Of a DNA stretch of 43,354 nucleotides, positions 6,602-13,956 are shown piece after piece. A program made the translations under genes and the position numbers. The notes beneath the pieces were generated by a model. It had not been told where the DNA came from and did no database searches. It was given only the letters and a program-made list of their open reading frames with translations. The DNA lies in contig PNLP01000060.1 of the NCBI GenBank assembly GCA_013823135.1, positions 1-43,354 of the forward strand, read 5' to 3'. Origin of the DNA: Planctomycetaceae bacterium (lineage in GTDB: Bacteria; Planctomycetota; Planctomycetia; Gemmatales; Gemmataceae). Every line of letters starts with the position of its first letter. Position 1 is the stretch's first letter.

Positions 6602-7627
6602 ATGCCTGATTTTGGCGCGTTCTTCCTGAACGAAGACGGTTCGTTTCGCCCCTTCACCACCGAGGAGGTCGAAGAAATCGAGATCGAGACGCTCGGCATT
6701 GAGGACGGCTCGCACCCGCGGCACTCCCGCGAGGTGAATCAGAACACCGTGGCCTGCGAGTACCTCATCAACGCGAACTACTTCGAGCGGTTCTGTGCGT
6801 TCATGCTCGGCGGGGCCAAGACCTACGACGACAGCGGAACCACGCGTCTCTCGCGGCTGATGCCGCAGCGATGGCCGTCGAAACCGAAGTTCGGGGCCGT
6901 CAAGATCCCGCAGACGACCAACCACGTCTTCGAGAGCGACGACGTCGCATCCGCTGACTTCCCGATCCCGACGCACCAGGGGATGAAGGTGCCGGTTCTG
7001 TTCCAGCAGATGCCGTTCGAGATGTACGACGACCTGGAGCCGACCGGGAGCATCAACGAGACGCGGCGTTACCTCCAGACGATGCCCTCTCAGTCGCAGG
7101 TGGACTATCTCACCCTGCCGGGCGGGATCATGCGGTTCACGCAGGAGACTGGGACAGTCATCCCTTACAACAAGACGATCCCTCACAATGTCGGCAAGCC
7201 GCTGGTGCAGGCGGTAGTGTCCAAGAAGTGGCACCGCATCCCTTACAACGCATGGGGCGAAGGATCGCCGCTTTATACACGGGTTCACGGGAGCAGCGAC
7301 GGCGAGACGCTGCCGTTTCTGGGCACGTTCAACAATGCCATCTTCATGGGCTACGAGCCGGGTGTGCTGCTGCTAATAGGTGTCGATGAAGAGGTGATTC
7401 TCGATCAGGCCGGAGACGAGATCGCGTACAACCTGACGTACAAGTGGCTGCGGAAGACTCCTGGCCACAACCACTTCTACTTCTACCCGACCGACGGAAC
7501 TGGCGACAACGCCGGCTGGTACTACGTCAGTTCCGACGGAACCTGGAGTGACTACACGTCCGTGCCCGACAACAGTTCGCTGTTCTCGGGCCGAAACCAC
7601 TACGAGTTGTTCCGAGTTGGGGCTTAG
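6602..7627 (+). CDS. Unidentified 341-residue phage virion candidate
   Basis: 341 residues beginning MPDFGAFFLNEDGSFRPFT. It is rich in aromatic residues, Gly, Asn and Pro, without membrane segments or signal peptide, and ends with a tyrosine-rich region (HNHFYFYPTDGTGDNAGWYYV). I recognise no family. Position between the tail cluster and the fibre and the beta-rich character suggest a tail-tip, baseplate or decoration protein. A longer open frame upstream runs through the terminator and was not used. The gene's 3' end overlaps the reverse-strand cargo gene by 4 bases. Confidence 0.5.
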   Translation: MPDFGAFFLNEDGSFRPFTTEEVEEIEIETLGIEDGSHPRHSREVNQNTVACEYLINANYFERFCAFMLGGAKTYDDSGTTRLSRLMPQRWPSKPKFGAVKIPQTTNHVFESDDVASADFPIPTHQGMKVPVLFQQMPFEMYDDLEPTGSINETRRYLQTMPSQSQVDYLTLPGGIMRFTQETGTVIPYNKTIPHNVGKPLVQAVVSKKWHRIPYNAWGEGSPLYTRVHGSSDGETLPFLGTFNNAIFMGYEPGVLLLIGVDEEVILDQAGDEIAYNLTYKWLRKTPGHNHFYFYPTDGTGDNAGWYYVSSDGTWSDYTSVPDNSSLFSGRNHYELFRVGA

Positions 7628-8043
7628 TCCTTCTTGGGCCCTTCCTTCTTGGGTTCGGGCCTCTTCACGACCTCGAAGTGCCGAACGTTCTCAACCGGTC
7701 CGGTGCCGACAACCCGGACCACCTCCCAGGAAACACCGTCCTTGTCGATGATCTCAGCCTTCAATTGAAGAACACCACCAGCGCCGGCCAGGCTGTTCTC
7801 ACCATTCGCCCTCAACCCGAAGTAGCTTTTCTTCCCTCTCTTGTCATTCTTGTTTTCGTAGTCGTACTGGTAGGCGTGGACCTCCTTGAGTGGGTTGAGC
7901 TTGCCCTGCTTAATCGTCACCCGCTGGTTGAACGGGGCCTTCGGGCCGTCGTCCTTCTTCTTCTCGTCCTGTGCTTCGATCACATCCGACATGGTCATAG
8001 CTCCGGTGAGGAATAGCCCCACCATCAGGATCGCACGCGGCAT
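7624..8043 (-). CDS. Secreted hypothetical protein, reverse-strand prophage cargo
   Basis: 139 residues with an N-terminal signal peptide (MPRAILMVGLFLTGAMTM..), then a Lys/Asp-rich linker (EAQDEKKKDDGPKAP) and a beta-rich domain with repeated V-strands (VSWEVVRVVGTGP), ending in a Lys/Pro tail (PEPKKEGPKKD). It is oriented against all neighbouring virion genes and is flanked by the TGACATCTCCC motif. This fits a moron, an independently expressed lysogenic cargo gene. The function is unknown; export from the cytoplasm is likely. Confidence 0.6.
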   Translation of the reverse strand: MPRAILMVGLFLTGAMTMSDVIEAQDEKKKDDGPKAPFNQRVTIKQGKLNPLKEVHAYQYDYENKNDKRGKKSYFGLRANGENSLAGAGGVLQLKAEIIDKDGVSWEVVRVVGTGPVENVRHFEVVKRPEPKKEGPKKD

Positions 8044-8044
8044 T

Positions 8045-8058
8045 TGACATCTCCCGTG
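8045..8058 (+). promoter_or_regulatory. TGACATCYCC motif, copy 3
   Basis: TGACATCTCCCGTG between the divergent genes at 8043 (minus) and 8081 (plus). Preceded by TT, it includes a perfect TTGACA, the consensus -35 box. Confidence 0.45.
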
Positions 8059-8080
8059 AGGACAAACTAAAGGGGTTCAC

Positions 8081-8266
8081 ATGAACGAAGTTGAAGCACT
8101 GCGTCGGAAGTTGTGGGCCGATGTCGCGTCGGCGGCGGTCGTCGAGTTACTTCGCCCCCGCCAAACCACCACCGTCAACACCATCCACGGCGACGTGGCG
8201 ACCACCGCAACCAGGATCGCCGATGCGGTGCTGGAGGGGTTCGACAAGAAGTTCGCCGCTCAGTAA
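8081..8266 (+). CDS. Small hypothetical phage protein
   Basis: 61 residues (MNEVEALRRKLWADVASA..), helical with a Thr-rich middle, no known motif. AAAGGGG 6 bases upstream is a good ribosome binding site. It sits between two reverse-strand cargo genes. Confidence 0.5.
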   Translation: MNEVEALRRKLWADVASAAVVELLRPRQTTTVNTIHGDVATTATRIADAVLEGFDKKFAAQ

Positions 8267-8454
8267 GGTTTGGCGGCGATGAGCGAGTCACCTGGGAAGG
8301 TGAACTCGTGAAACGACACTGACCACCACCACTGGCAAAGGTACTCGCCCGTTTCCTTGTCGCTGCTATCGGTGAGAGCCACCCTCACGACCATCGTCGG
8401 GCCATCGCCCGTCTTGAACTTCACAACGTCGCCCGGCTTCCACTGCTGGCTCAT
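8260..8454 (-). CDS. YodC-like (DUF2158) small protein
   Basis: 64 residues starting MSQQWKPGDVVKFKTGDGP. The pattern 'W-K-P-G-D-V-V-K-F-K-T-G/..M-V-V../..CQWWWS..HEFTFPGDSL' is that of the DUF2158/YodC family of small SH3-like beta barrels: an N-terminal GDVV strand, a central C-x-W and a C-terminal F-P-x-x-S-L. The start ATG 8454 has GGAG about 8 bases upstream; the longer open frame upstream runs through the palindrome and was not used. Function in the family is unknown. Reverse orientation among virion genes marks it as cargo. Confidence 0.7.
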   Translation of the reverse strand: MSQQWKPGDVVKFKTGDGPTMVVRVALTDSSDKETGEYLCQWWWSVSFHEFTFPGDSLIAAKPY

Positions 8455-8542
8455 CACGCAACTCCGAGAGGTTTGGGAAGATCCCATCCTCTCATTTCGC
8501 TCGACAGCGCGGTAGCTGCACACAATTCCACGTCCCGACCCT

Positions 8543-8558
8543 TCGCCCGCGCGGGCGA
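8543..8558. repeat. GC palindrome, copy 2
   Basis: The 16-bp perfect palindrome TCGCCCGCGCGGGCGA, directly followed by motif copy 4 and the tail fibre start. Confidence 0.7.
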
Positions 8559-8559
8559 G

Positions 8560-8573
8560 TGACATCCCCCAAG
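8560..8573 (+). promoter_or_regulatory. TGACATCYCC motif, copy 4
   Basis: TGACATCCCCCAAG ends one base before the fibre start codon ATG 8575. No other ribosome binding site is visible, so at this copy the motif occupies the translation initiation region. Confidence 0.4.
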
Positions 8574-8574
8574 C

Positions 8575-11500
8575 ATGCCACCTCCTGCCCTCCCTCAAAA
8601 CCAGTCCATGTCGAGCGACTGGCTGATCGTTCGTATCCTCAGCGTCATCGGCTCAGGTCCGCAGACGTATACCGCCGAACAATGGCAACTCCTGGGCGAC
8701 GGCACCTGGGAAGCGGTCACCGGCGGGATCGTCCTCTCCGCAGACAACCCCGGCTACACCATCCCCGCTGCGGACGACTCCGAGATCTTGCTCGCGGTCG
8801 GCGACTTCGCGCGGGCCAAATCTGGTGATGGCGCTGGTGGGTTGCTGTGGGAACTGGAGCCGATCATCGGCGGCTCAACCACACCGGCTGCTGGCGGTGG
8901 TGCCTGTTGGAAGATGCCCGTCCGCGTTCGTCACACCAGCGGCACCGCGATCGGCACGTTCGTGGTGGGTTACGTCACCGATGGCGTTACGCTCGCGGCC
9001 GGCGACCGCATCTTGCTGTGGTTCGTGTCCCCTGCGACGGATAACGGGATCTGGGTCGTCTCCGCCAGCGGGCCGCCGACGCGTGCCCCGGATGCGGCTG
9101 GCGGGATGGACATCCTCGGTGCGACGTTCCTGGTGCTGGAAGGGACGCAATTTCACGACACCTTCTGGACATGCATGAACAACGGGTCGGCGGTCGTCGG
9201 CACCGATTCGCTCACCTTTGCTCAAACCCCGATGGCGTCGACAACTGTCGCCGGGTACGTCAGCACGACGACGCAATCTTTCATCGGCGACAAGACCTTT
9301 ACCGGGCTGACGACGACATCTGGGCGACTCGACGCGACGGCGGGAATTACTGCCGGATACGCCAGTGTCGAAGCGTACTGCGCGGGGCCGATCGACTCGT
9401 TTAGTTTGGGGGCGACCGCGTGTATCTCGCTGCGAAGCAGTGCAGCCAGTACCGGCGGTTGGCGAATTCGCAACGTGTACGACTCATTGCTTAACCAGCA
9501 GTCCGTTGAGATTGGTGGCCCAGGGGGACATCACGCGCACATTGGGTACGATCTCAACACCAGCACACCGTTCATTCGCGTGCGGCAGTTCATCGCGGGC
9601 GACTACCTCGCACAGTACCCCGGCGTCACCGGCACGCTTGGCACCGGGGCCACGATCACCGGCGGCATCGTCACCAATCTCGGCTCTGGCGGCGGCAGCC
9701 CCCCAATCACATCGATCGGCAGCTCGACGCCGACGTCACTCACGGGGTACCTGAAGGGCAACGGTTCGGTCGTCTCGGCCACAACGACGATTCCCACCAC
9801 AGACGTGGTGAACCTGAGCGGCACGAACACCGGGGATCAGACCATCACGTTGACCGGCAACGTCACGGGAAGTGGAACCGGCAGCTTCGCGACGACCATC
9901 GCAGCGTCGGCGGTCACCAACAGCATGTTGGCCGGGTCGATCGACCTGACCACCAAGGTGACCGGGGTATTGCCAGCAGCGAGCTTCCCGGCCCTCACGG
10001 GGAACGTGACCACCACGGCCGGGAGCCTGGCCACCACGATCGTCGCCGGGGCGGTCACGAACTCCATGCTCGCGGGATCGATCGCCTCGTCGAAGCTCGT
10101 CGGCACCGACATCGCGACCGTCGGCACCATCACATCGGGCACGTGGACCGGCACCGCGATCGCCATCGCGAATGGCGGCACGGGTCAGACCACGGCCAAC
10201 GCCGCGGCGAACGCCCTACTCCCATCGCAAACAGGCAACAACGGAAAGTATCTCAAGACCGACGGCACGGATACCAGTTGGGCAACGGTCACCACCGGCA
10301 TCACCACGATCGACAGCAGCACGCCCACCAGCCTCACCGGGTACCTGAAGGGGAACGGCACCGACGTCGACGTCTCGACCACGATCCCCAACACCGATGT
10401 GACCGGCCTGGGGACGGCGAGCACCAACGCCACCGGCGACTTCCTTCAGGTCGCCAACAACTTGAGTGACGTCACGGCGTCCACAGCCCGGACCAACCTC
10501 GGCCTGGGCACGCTCGCCACACAGTCAGGCACATTCAGCGGCACGCACAGCGGCACCAGCTCGGGCACGAACACCGGTGACCAAACCATCACGTTGACAG
10601 GTGACGTGACCGGCAGCGGGACAGGCACCTTCGCGGCCACGATTGCCAACGGCGCGGTGACGCTGGCGAAGATGGCGAACGTCGCGACTGGCACCGTGTT
10701 CTATCGCACCACCGCGGGCACGGGTGCCCCGGAAGTGCAGACGCTCGCGACCCTCAAGACAGACCTGGGACTGACCGGGACGAATAGCGGCGACCAAACC
10801 ATCACGTTGACGGGCGACGTGACCGGATCCGGGACGGGCTCATTCGCGACGACGATTGCCACCGTGGCAATCGGGAAGGGCGGAACCGGGCAGACGACCG
10901 CGAACGCGGCACTGAACGCGCTGCTCCCGACGCAGACCGGCAACGCGGGGAAGTTCCTCAAGACCGACGCGACGAATACTAGTTGGGCGTCTGCTGGCGG
11001 CGGAACGATTGCCACAACTTACACGGCCAACGGAACGCACACTTTCGACGCGGCGACAAAGGCGTTTTCGGCCGTCGCGGTTGGTGGCGGGGGTGGCGGG
11101 GGTGGCGGGAGAAAGGGCGCGGCCGGGTCAAACCGTTTCGGTGGAAGTGGTGGCGGCGGCGGCGGCGTGTCGATCCTCGACCCCATGCCGATATCGGGGC
11201 TCACGTCTCTTGCCGTGGTGGTTGGCACGGGCGGCGCGGGCGGCGCGGGTACTGCCGTTACCGGCGACGGCGGGCCGGGCATTGCCGGGGGAAACACAAC
11301 GCTCGGTTCGATCCTGTTCGCTCCGGGTGGTTCGGCCGGGAAAGCCGGAACGGGGAGCGCGCATACGGACGCGGCAGCCACGACGGGAGCGACATACAAC
11401 GGCGGGCTGGGGAGCCTTTCTTCCTCGGGCTCTAACGCGGGCGGTTCCGGCACGGGTCCGGGCGGCGGCGGCGGTGGAACCGTCATCAACACGGCCAACG

Positions 11501-11817
11501 TGGATAGCGTTGCATGGGCGGGCGGCACTCGCTCCACGCTCTACGACGGCGCCGGCGCTGGTGCGGCCGGGACATCCGGGAGCCGTGCTGGCGGGAATGG
11601 GGGCAGTGTCACGACGGGAATGCCTATCGGCGGGGCCGGCGGCGGCGGCGGTTATTCGAGCCAATCCGCCGGAACCAACGCGGGTGCAGGCGGCAACGGT
11701 GGGAAGTACGGCGGCGGCGGCGGTGGTGGCGGCGCGAGCCTGGCGGGAGTTACGATTGACAGCGGCGCGGGCGGCGCGGGCGCGGACGGTATCCTCATCG
11801 TTATTGAGTACCTGTAA
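8575..11817 (+). CDS. Tail fibre / receptor-binding protein with glycine-rich tip
   Basis: 1080 residues. The first 260 residues form a virion-attachment-like domain. About residues 380-800 hold repeated fibre motifs: three copies of a 28-residue unit with GDQTITLTG-VTGSGTG, two of SLTGYLKGNG, and two of GGTGQTTANA with ALLP-QTGN-GK-LKTD. From about residue 835 to the end is a Gly-rich domain with runs such as GGGGGGGG and GGAGGAG, ending ADGILIVIEYL. This closing strand and the polyglycine stretches are typical of Gly-rich phage adhesin tips built from polyglycine helices. The fibre probably decides host range. It is coupled to the next gene through TAATG. Confidence 0.85.
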   Translation: MPPPALPQNQSMSSDWLIVRILSVIGSGPQTYTAEQWQLLGDGTWEAVTGGIVLSADNPGYTIPAADDSEILLAVGDFARAKSGDGAGGLLWELEPIIGGSTTPAAGGGACWKMPVRVRHTSGTAIGTFVVGYVTDGVTLAAGDRILLWFVSPATDNGIWVVSASGPPTRAPDAAGGMDILGATFLVLEGTQFHDTFWTCMNNGSAVVGTDSLTFAQTPMASTTVAGYVSTTTQSFIGDKTFTGLTTTSGRLDATAGITAGYASVEAYCAGPIDSFSLGATACISLRSSAASTGGWRIRNVYDSLLNQQSVEIGGPGGHHAHIGYDLNTSTPFIRVRQFIAGDYLAQYPGVTGTLGTGATITGGIVTNLGSGGGSPPITSIGSSTPTSLTGYLKGNGSVVSATTTIPTTDVVNLSGTNTGDQTITLTGNVTGSGTGSFATTIAASAVTNSMLAGSIDLTTKVTGVLPAASFPALTGNVTTTAGSLATTIVAGAVTNSMLAGSIASSKLVGTDIATVGTITSGTWTGTAIAIANGGTGQTTANAAANALLPSQTGNNGKYLKTDGTDTSWATVTTGITTIDSSTPTSLTGYLKGNGTDVDVSTTIPNTDVTGLGTASTNATGDFLQVANNLSDVTASTARTNLGLGTLATQSGTFSGTHSGTSSGTNTGDQTITLTGDVTGSGTGTFAATIANGAVTLAKMANVATGTVFYRTTAGTGAPEVQTLATLKTDLGLTGTNSGDQTITLTGDVTGSGTGSFATTIATVAIGKGGTGQTTANAALNALLPTQTGNAGKFLKTDATNTSWASAGGGTIATTYTANGTHTFDAATKAFSAVAVGGGGGGGGGRKGAAGSNRFGGSGGGGGGVSILDPMPISGLTSLAVVVGTGGAGGAGTAVTGDGGPGIAGGNTTLGSILFAPGGSAGKAGTGSAHTDAAATTGATYNGGLGSLSSSGSNAGGSGTGPGGGGGGTVINTANVDSVAWAGGTRSTLYDGAGAGAAGTSGSRAGGNGGSVTTGMPIGGAGGGGGYSSQSAGTNAGAGGNGGKYGGGGGGGGASLAGVTIDSGAGGAGADGILIVIEYL
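9826..10862 (+). repeat. Fibre shaft repeats
   Basis: Three diverged copies of an about 85-base unit (starting near 9826, 10563 and 10779) encode the GDQTITLTG repeats. A second pair (near 10171 and 10879) encodes GGTGQTTANA segments. Third-position differences between copies show old duplication rather than a recent expansion. Confidence 0.75.
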
Positions 11818-12245
11818 TGAACACGAAAAAGCGACTCGTGATGGCTCTGGCTTCCGCCGGTGTTCCCGTCGATACGGTCGATGTTGTCGGGAAGTCTGCC
11901 AACGTCACATACATGAAGGAAGCCACCAGTCAGCAGGTGGCGAAAGGCGAGGAATTGCTCGCGGCTTTCGACTGGTCACCCGAAGCGGAATCGGCGTGGG
12001 CGGAGTCTCAGCAACGAGCCGACGCTAAGCGGATGCTCACGGCGTCCGACCCGATGCCATTGGCAACCCGTGCGGCCTGCTTTGGCAACATGCTCTCGAC
12101 GCAGGAGGCCCGCCGCAAGATCAACGAGATCCTTGCGGCCTTGCAGAACGGGACCATCGCATCGGTGCAGCCGCTCGCGACGGGCGACGATCTGTCAGCC
12201 GCACTCGTGCAGGTTGGCCAGTTGATCGACGCCGGCGTCGTGTGA
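11817..12245 (+). CDS. Protein coupled to tail fibre
   Basis: 142 residues (MNTKKRLVMALASAGVPVD..). Start overlaps the fibre stop (TAATG), implying coupled translation. It contains a FDWSPEAESAWAESQQRADA segment, similar in style to small proteins that follow phage tail fibres, and a helical C-terminus. It could be a fibre assembly chaperone or a structural accessory. No family assigned. Confidence 0.55.
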   Translation: MNTKKRLVMALASAGVPVDTVDVVGKSANVTYMKEATSQQVAKGEELLAAFDWSPEAESAWAESQQRADAKRMLTASDPMPLATRAACFGNMLSTQEARRKINEILAALQNGTIASVQPLATGDDLSAALVQVGQLIDAGVV

Positions 12246-12256
12246 CATCTCCACGG
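12243..12256 (+). promoter_or_regulatory. TGACATCYCC motif, copy 5
   Basis: TGACATCTCCACGG one base before ATG 12258 of the truncated KTSC copy. The intact KTSC gene has the related GTGACAT at the same distance (16 bases) from its ATG. Confidence 0.4.
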
Positions 12257-12257
12257 C

Positions 12258-12320
12258 ATGCCAACCATCGACGAAAACGTGTCGTACACCGTGGTCGAGT
12301 CGAGCAACGTCCACTCATGA
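12258..12320 (+). pseudogene. Truncated KTSC gene copy (first 20 codons)
   Basis: The reading frame MPTIDENVSYTVVESSNVHS then stop matches the first 20 residues of the intact KTSC protein at 12978 (MPTTIDEGVSYTVVESSNVFS) with few changes, although many third codon positions differ. Homology ends where the reverse-strand HNH endonuclease gene ends: the last sense codon TCA of this copy is, on the other strand, the stop codon of the endonuclease. It is therefore the 5' remnant of a KTSC paralogue that was cut off by arrival of the endonuclease. Confidence 0.75.
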
Positions 12321-12878
12321 AACGTGAGCCCACGTTTGCCGATCCACAGCCAAACGAATTGAACGGCGAGTGACACCGTGCTTTCGTGCTAGGTGCCCCA
12401 GACTCACTTTCCCGGTCGCGTATTCAGACCGAATCTTCCGAACCACTTTGCTGGTCAGTTTGGCGGACGTGTTCCTTTCGCCTCGCAATGTCCCGCCGTG
12501 CTTGTCGCGGTCCTCCATGTTCGCTTCCTTGGTGTCCCATCGCAGGTTTTCCAGTCGGTTATTCGTGGGGCCGCGATCTGGGGAGTGGCAGGCTTCCATC
12601 CCATCAGGACACGGGCCAACAAACGCTTCAAGGACAAGGTGATGCACGAAGCGGCGATAACGACTAGCTGAAAGGGTCACCATCATCCGGCCCGAAGTCA
12701 TGAGACATTGCTTCAGTGGCCGCCATCTCTCGGTGATGATGGCGAGACTTCCGCGACCGCGACCTTTCCCGATGCTAGTCCTCCCCCGGCAAGTCCACAC
12801 GCTGCCATCGTCGCCCACACGGTACCCGGGGTGGCCTGGAATCGGTTTGTACATGACGGTAGGTTGCTCAGCAGACAT
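12315..12878 (-). CDS. HNH homing endonuclease (NUMOD4-HNH-HTH)
   Basis: 187 residues. Order: NUMOD4-like segment (YKPIPGHPGYRVGDDGSVWTC, about 10-30), HNH core with VHH at 78-80, ACH at 96-98 and NNRLENL at 106-112, then a C-terminal NUMOD-like HTH (SLGHLARKHGVTRRSIRLAV). This is the standard layout of free-standing phage HNH homing endonucleases, which nick or cut DNA and spread by gene conversion. It lies antisense between a truncated and an intact KTSC gene, which marks its insertion point. All key residues of the HNH core appear present, so it may be active. Confidence 0.88.
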   Translation of the reverse strand: MSAEQPTVMYKPIPGHPGYRVGDDGSVWTCRGRTSIGKGRGRGSLAIITERWRPLKQCLMTSGRMMVTLSASRYRRFVHHLVLEAFVGPCPDGMEACHSPDRGPTNNRLENLRWDTKEANMEDRDKHGGTLRGERNTSAKLTSKVVRKIRSEYATGKVSLGHLARKHGVTRRSIRLAVDRQTWAHVS

Positions 12879-12909
12879 GCTCGCTCCTCAACGGGGGTGA
12901 GTGTGTTCA

Positions 12910-12943
12910 GGCACGGCGAAGCGGTGAGACGCTTCGCCGTGCC
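12910..12943 (+). terminator. Terminator upstream of intact KTSC gene
   Basis: A 14-bp perfect stem (GGCACGGCGAAGCG / CGCTTCGCCGTGCC) with a 6-base loop, followed by GCTTTCATTTT. On the plus strand it would end fibre-operon transcripts that run through the antisense endonuclease gene. Confidence 0.75.
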
Positions 12944-12977
12944 GCTTTCATTTTACCTCTCGTGACATTGAGAGGGT

Positions 12978-13229
12978 ATGCCAACAACCATTGATGAAGG
13001 TGTGAGTTACACGGTCGTCGAGAGCAGTAATGTTTTTTCCGTGGGTTACCGCGTCAGCGATAAGACGTTGTTCGTGAAGTTCAAGTCCGAGAAGCGTGGC
13101 TACGAAGGGTCGCGCTACACCTATTACGACGTCCCCAGCGACGTCTACCTCGCACTTCTCAACGCACCATCCAAGGGAAAGTACCTCGCGGCCAACGTGA
13201 AGGGCAAGTACAGCTTCGCTCAATTCTGA
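12978..13229 (+). CDS. KTSC domain protein, intact copy
   Basis: 83 residues. After a 19-residue leader the KTSC domain follows: SVGYRVSDKTLFVKFKS, YTYYDVPSDVYLALLNAPSK, GKYLAANVKGKYSF. These are the family hallmarks (hydrophobic strand, Y-x-Y-x-x-V-P, APSKGKY). GAGAGGG directly precedes ATG 12978. KTSC proteins are small and of unknown biochemical role, common on phages and plasmids. A diverged truncated copy of its 5' end lies 720 bases upstream. Confidence 0.85.
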   Translation: MPTTIDEGVSYTVVESSNVFSVGYRVSDKTLFVKFKSEKRGYEGSRYTYYDVPSDVYLALLNAPSKGKYLAANVKGKYSFAQF

Positions 13230-13288
13230 GGCTGGTGGCATCAACCCATTGCTCGACTGACACCCGCTCCGCCTCCTGAGGTCCGGCA

Positions 13289-13492
13289 ATGCGACACGTG
13301 CTCACTCTCATCGGCAGCATCCTGAAGCTCGAAGCCCTGTCCGGTGCTCGGACCTACATCGCGGCCCTCGGCCTGGCGGGGCTCGCGATCTCTCAGTTCG
13401 CGACCGGTAGTTACGACGCCGCGGCGACCTCGCTGCTCGCAGCGCTGGCACTGGTCGGGTTGCACGACGCGAAGCCGACCCCAGCTGCGTAA
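13289..13492 (+). CDS. Small membrane protein, holin candidate
   Basis: 67 residues with one or two hydrophobic segments (TYIAALGLAGLAISQFATG and AAATSLLAALALVGLH) and a short polar tail. Size, hydrophobic pattern and position ahead of a spanin-like and a putative lysin gene fit a phage holin. Holins lack sequence signatures, so this is inference. Its stop overlaps a possible start of the next gene (TAATG). Confidence 0.5.
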   Translation: MRHVLTLIGSILKLEALSGARTYIAALGLAGLAISQFATGSYDAAATSLLAALALVGLHDAKPTPAA

Positions 13493-13497
13493 TGGGC

Positions 13498-13515
13498 CTC
13501 GCCCGCGCGGGCGAG
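13498..13515. repeat. GC palindrome, copy 3
   Basis: The 18-bp perfect palindrome CTCGCCCGCGCGGGCGAG, between the holin-like gene and the preferred start of the spanin-like gene. Confidence 0.7.
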
Positions 13516-13548
13516 AGTTTCACAAGTTTGCTTTCAGCGGGGTGCGAG

Positions 13549-13956
13549 ATGAATTGGGACGGCGTTGCCGGGCTGGTCGGCGGAATCATCGGTGCTGTGG
13601 GCGTCCTGTACGGCACCCTCAAGCGGGAGCGCCGTGAGGATGTCCACGCCGACACCAAGGCCGCTCGCGATGCCGCCGAGATCGACCGCGAGGACGACGC
13701 CACGGCCCTGGACCAGTGGCGGACCTACGCCAAGGATCGGGAGCGGCAGCACAACGGCGACATCGCCCGCCTCGAAAAGAAGATCAGCGACCAGCAGGTC
13801 GAGATCACGGACATGATCCGGCGTGAGCGGGACTGCTTGATCGCTCACGCCGAAGCCCGCACCGAGCTGGCCCACCTCCGACGCGAGGTCGAGGCGATCC
13901 GGGCGGACGTGCGAAGGGCCATTCCGACAGTCAACGACACCGCCGAGGGCAAGTGA
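13549..13956 (+). CDS. Membrane-anchored coiled-coil protein, spanin-like
   Basis: 135 residues starting MNWDGVAGLVGGIIGAVGVL. One N-terminal transmembrane segment (5-24) is followed by a long charged coiled coil (about 28-125) with many Arg, Glu and Asp heptads. This is the architecture of inner-membrane spanins and similar lysis accessories. I prefer ATG 13549 because the longer form from 13492 puts the palindrome into the protein (GLARAGES) ahead of the membrane segment; TAATG coupling supports the longer start instead. It overlaps the next gene by one base (TGATG). Confidence 0.5.
   Translation: MNWDGVAGLVGGIIGAVGVLYGTLKRERREDVHADTKAARDAAEIDREDDATALDQWRTYAKDRERQHNGDIARLEKKISDQQVEITDMIRRERDCLIAHAEARTELAHLRREVEAIRADVRRAIPTVNDTAEGK

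Noticed and set aside
11019..11664. Antisense frames below the fibre tip
   Set aside because: Proline- and Arg-rich complements of glycine codons, with no independent signals.
11009..12028. Long plus-strand alternative frame in the fibre tip region
   Set aside because: GC-rich glycine codons keep alternative frames open; the product is Arg/Ala-rich low complexity and shadows the fibre gene.
12258..12320. A functional 20-residue small protein
   Set aside because: Its clear match to the start of the KTSC protein and its end at the endonuclease junction make a remnant more likely.
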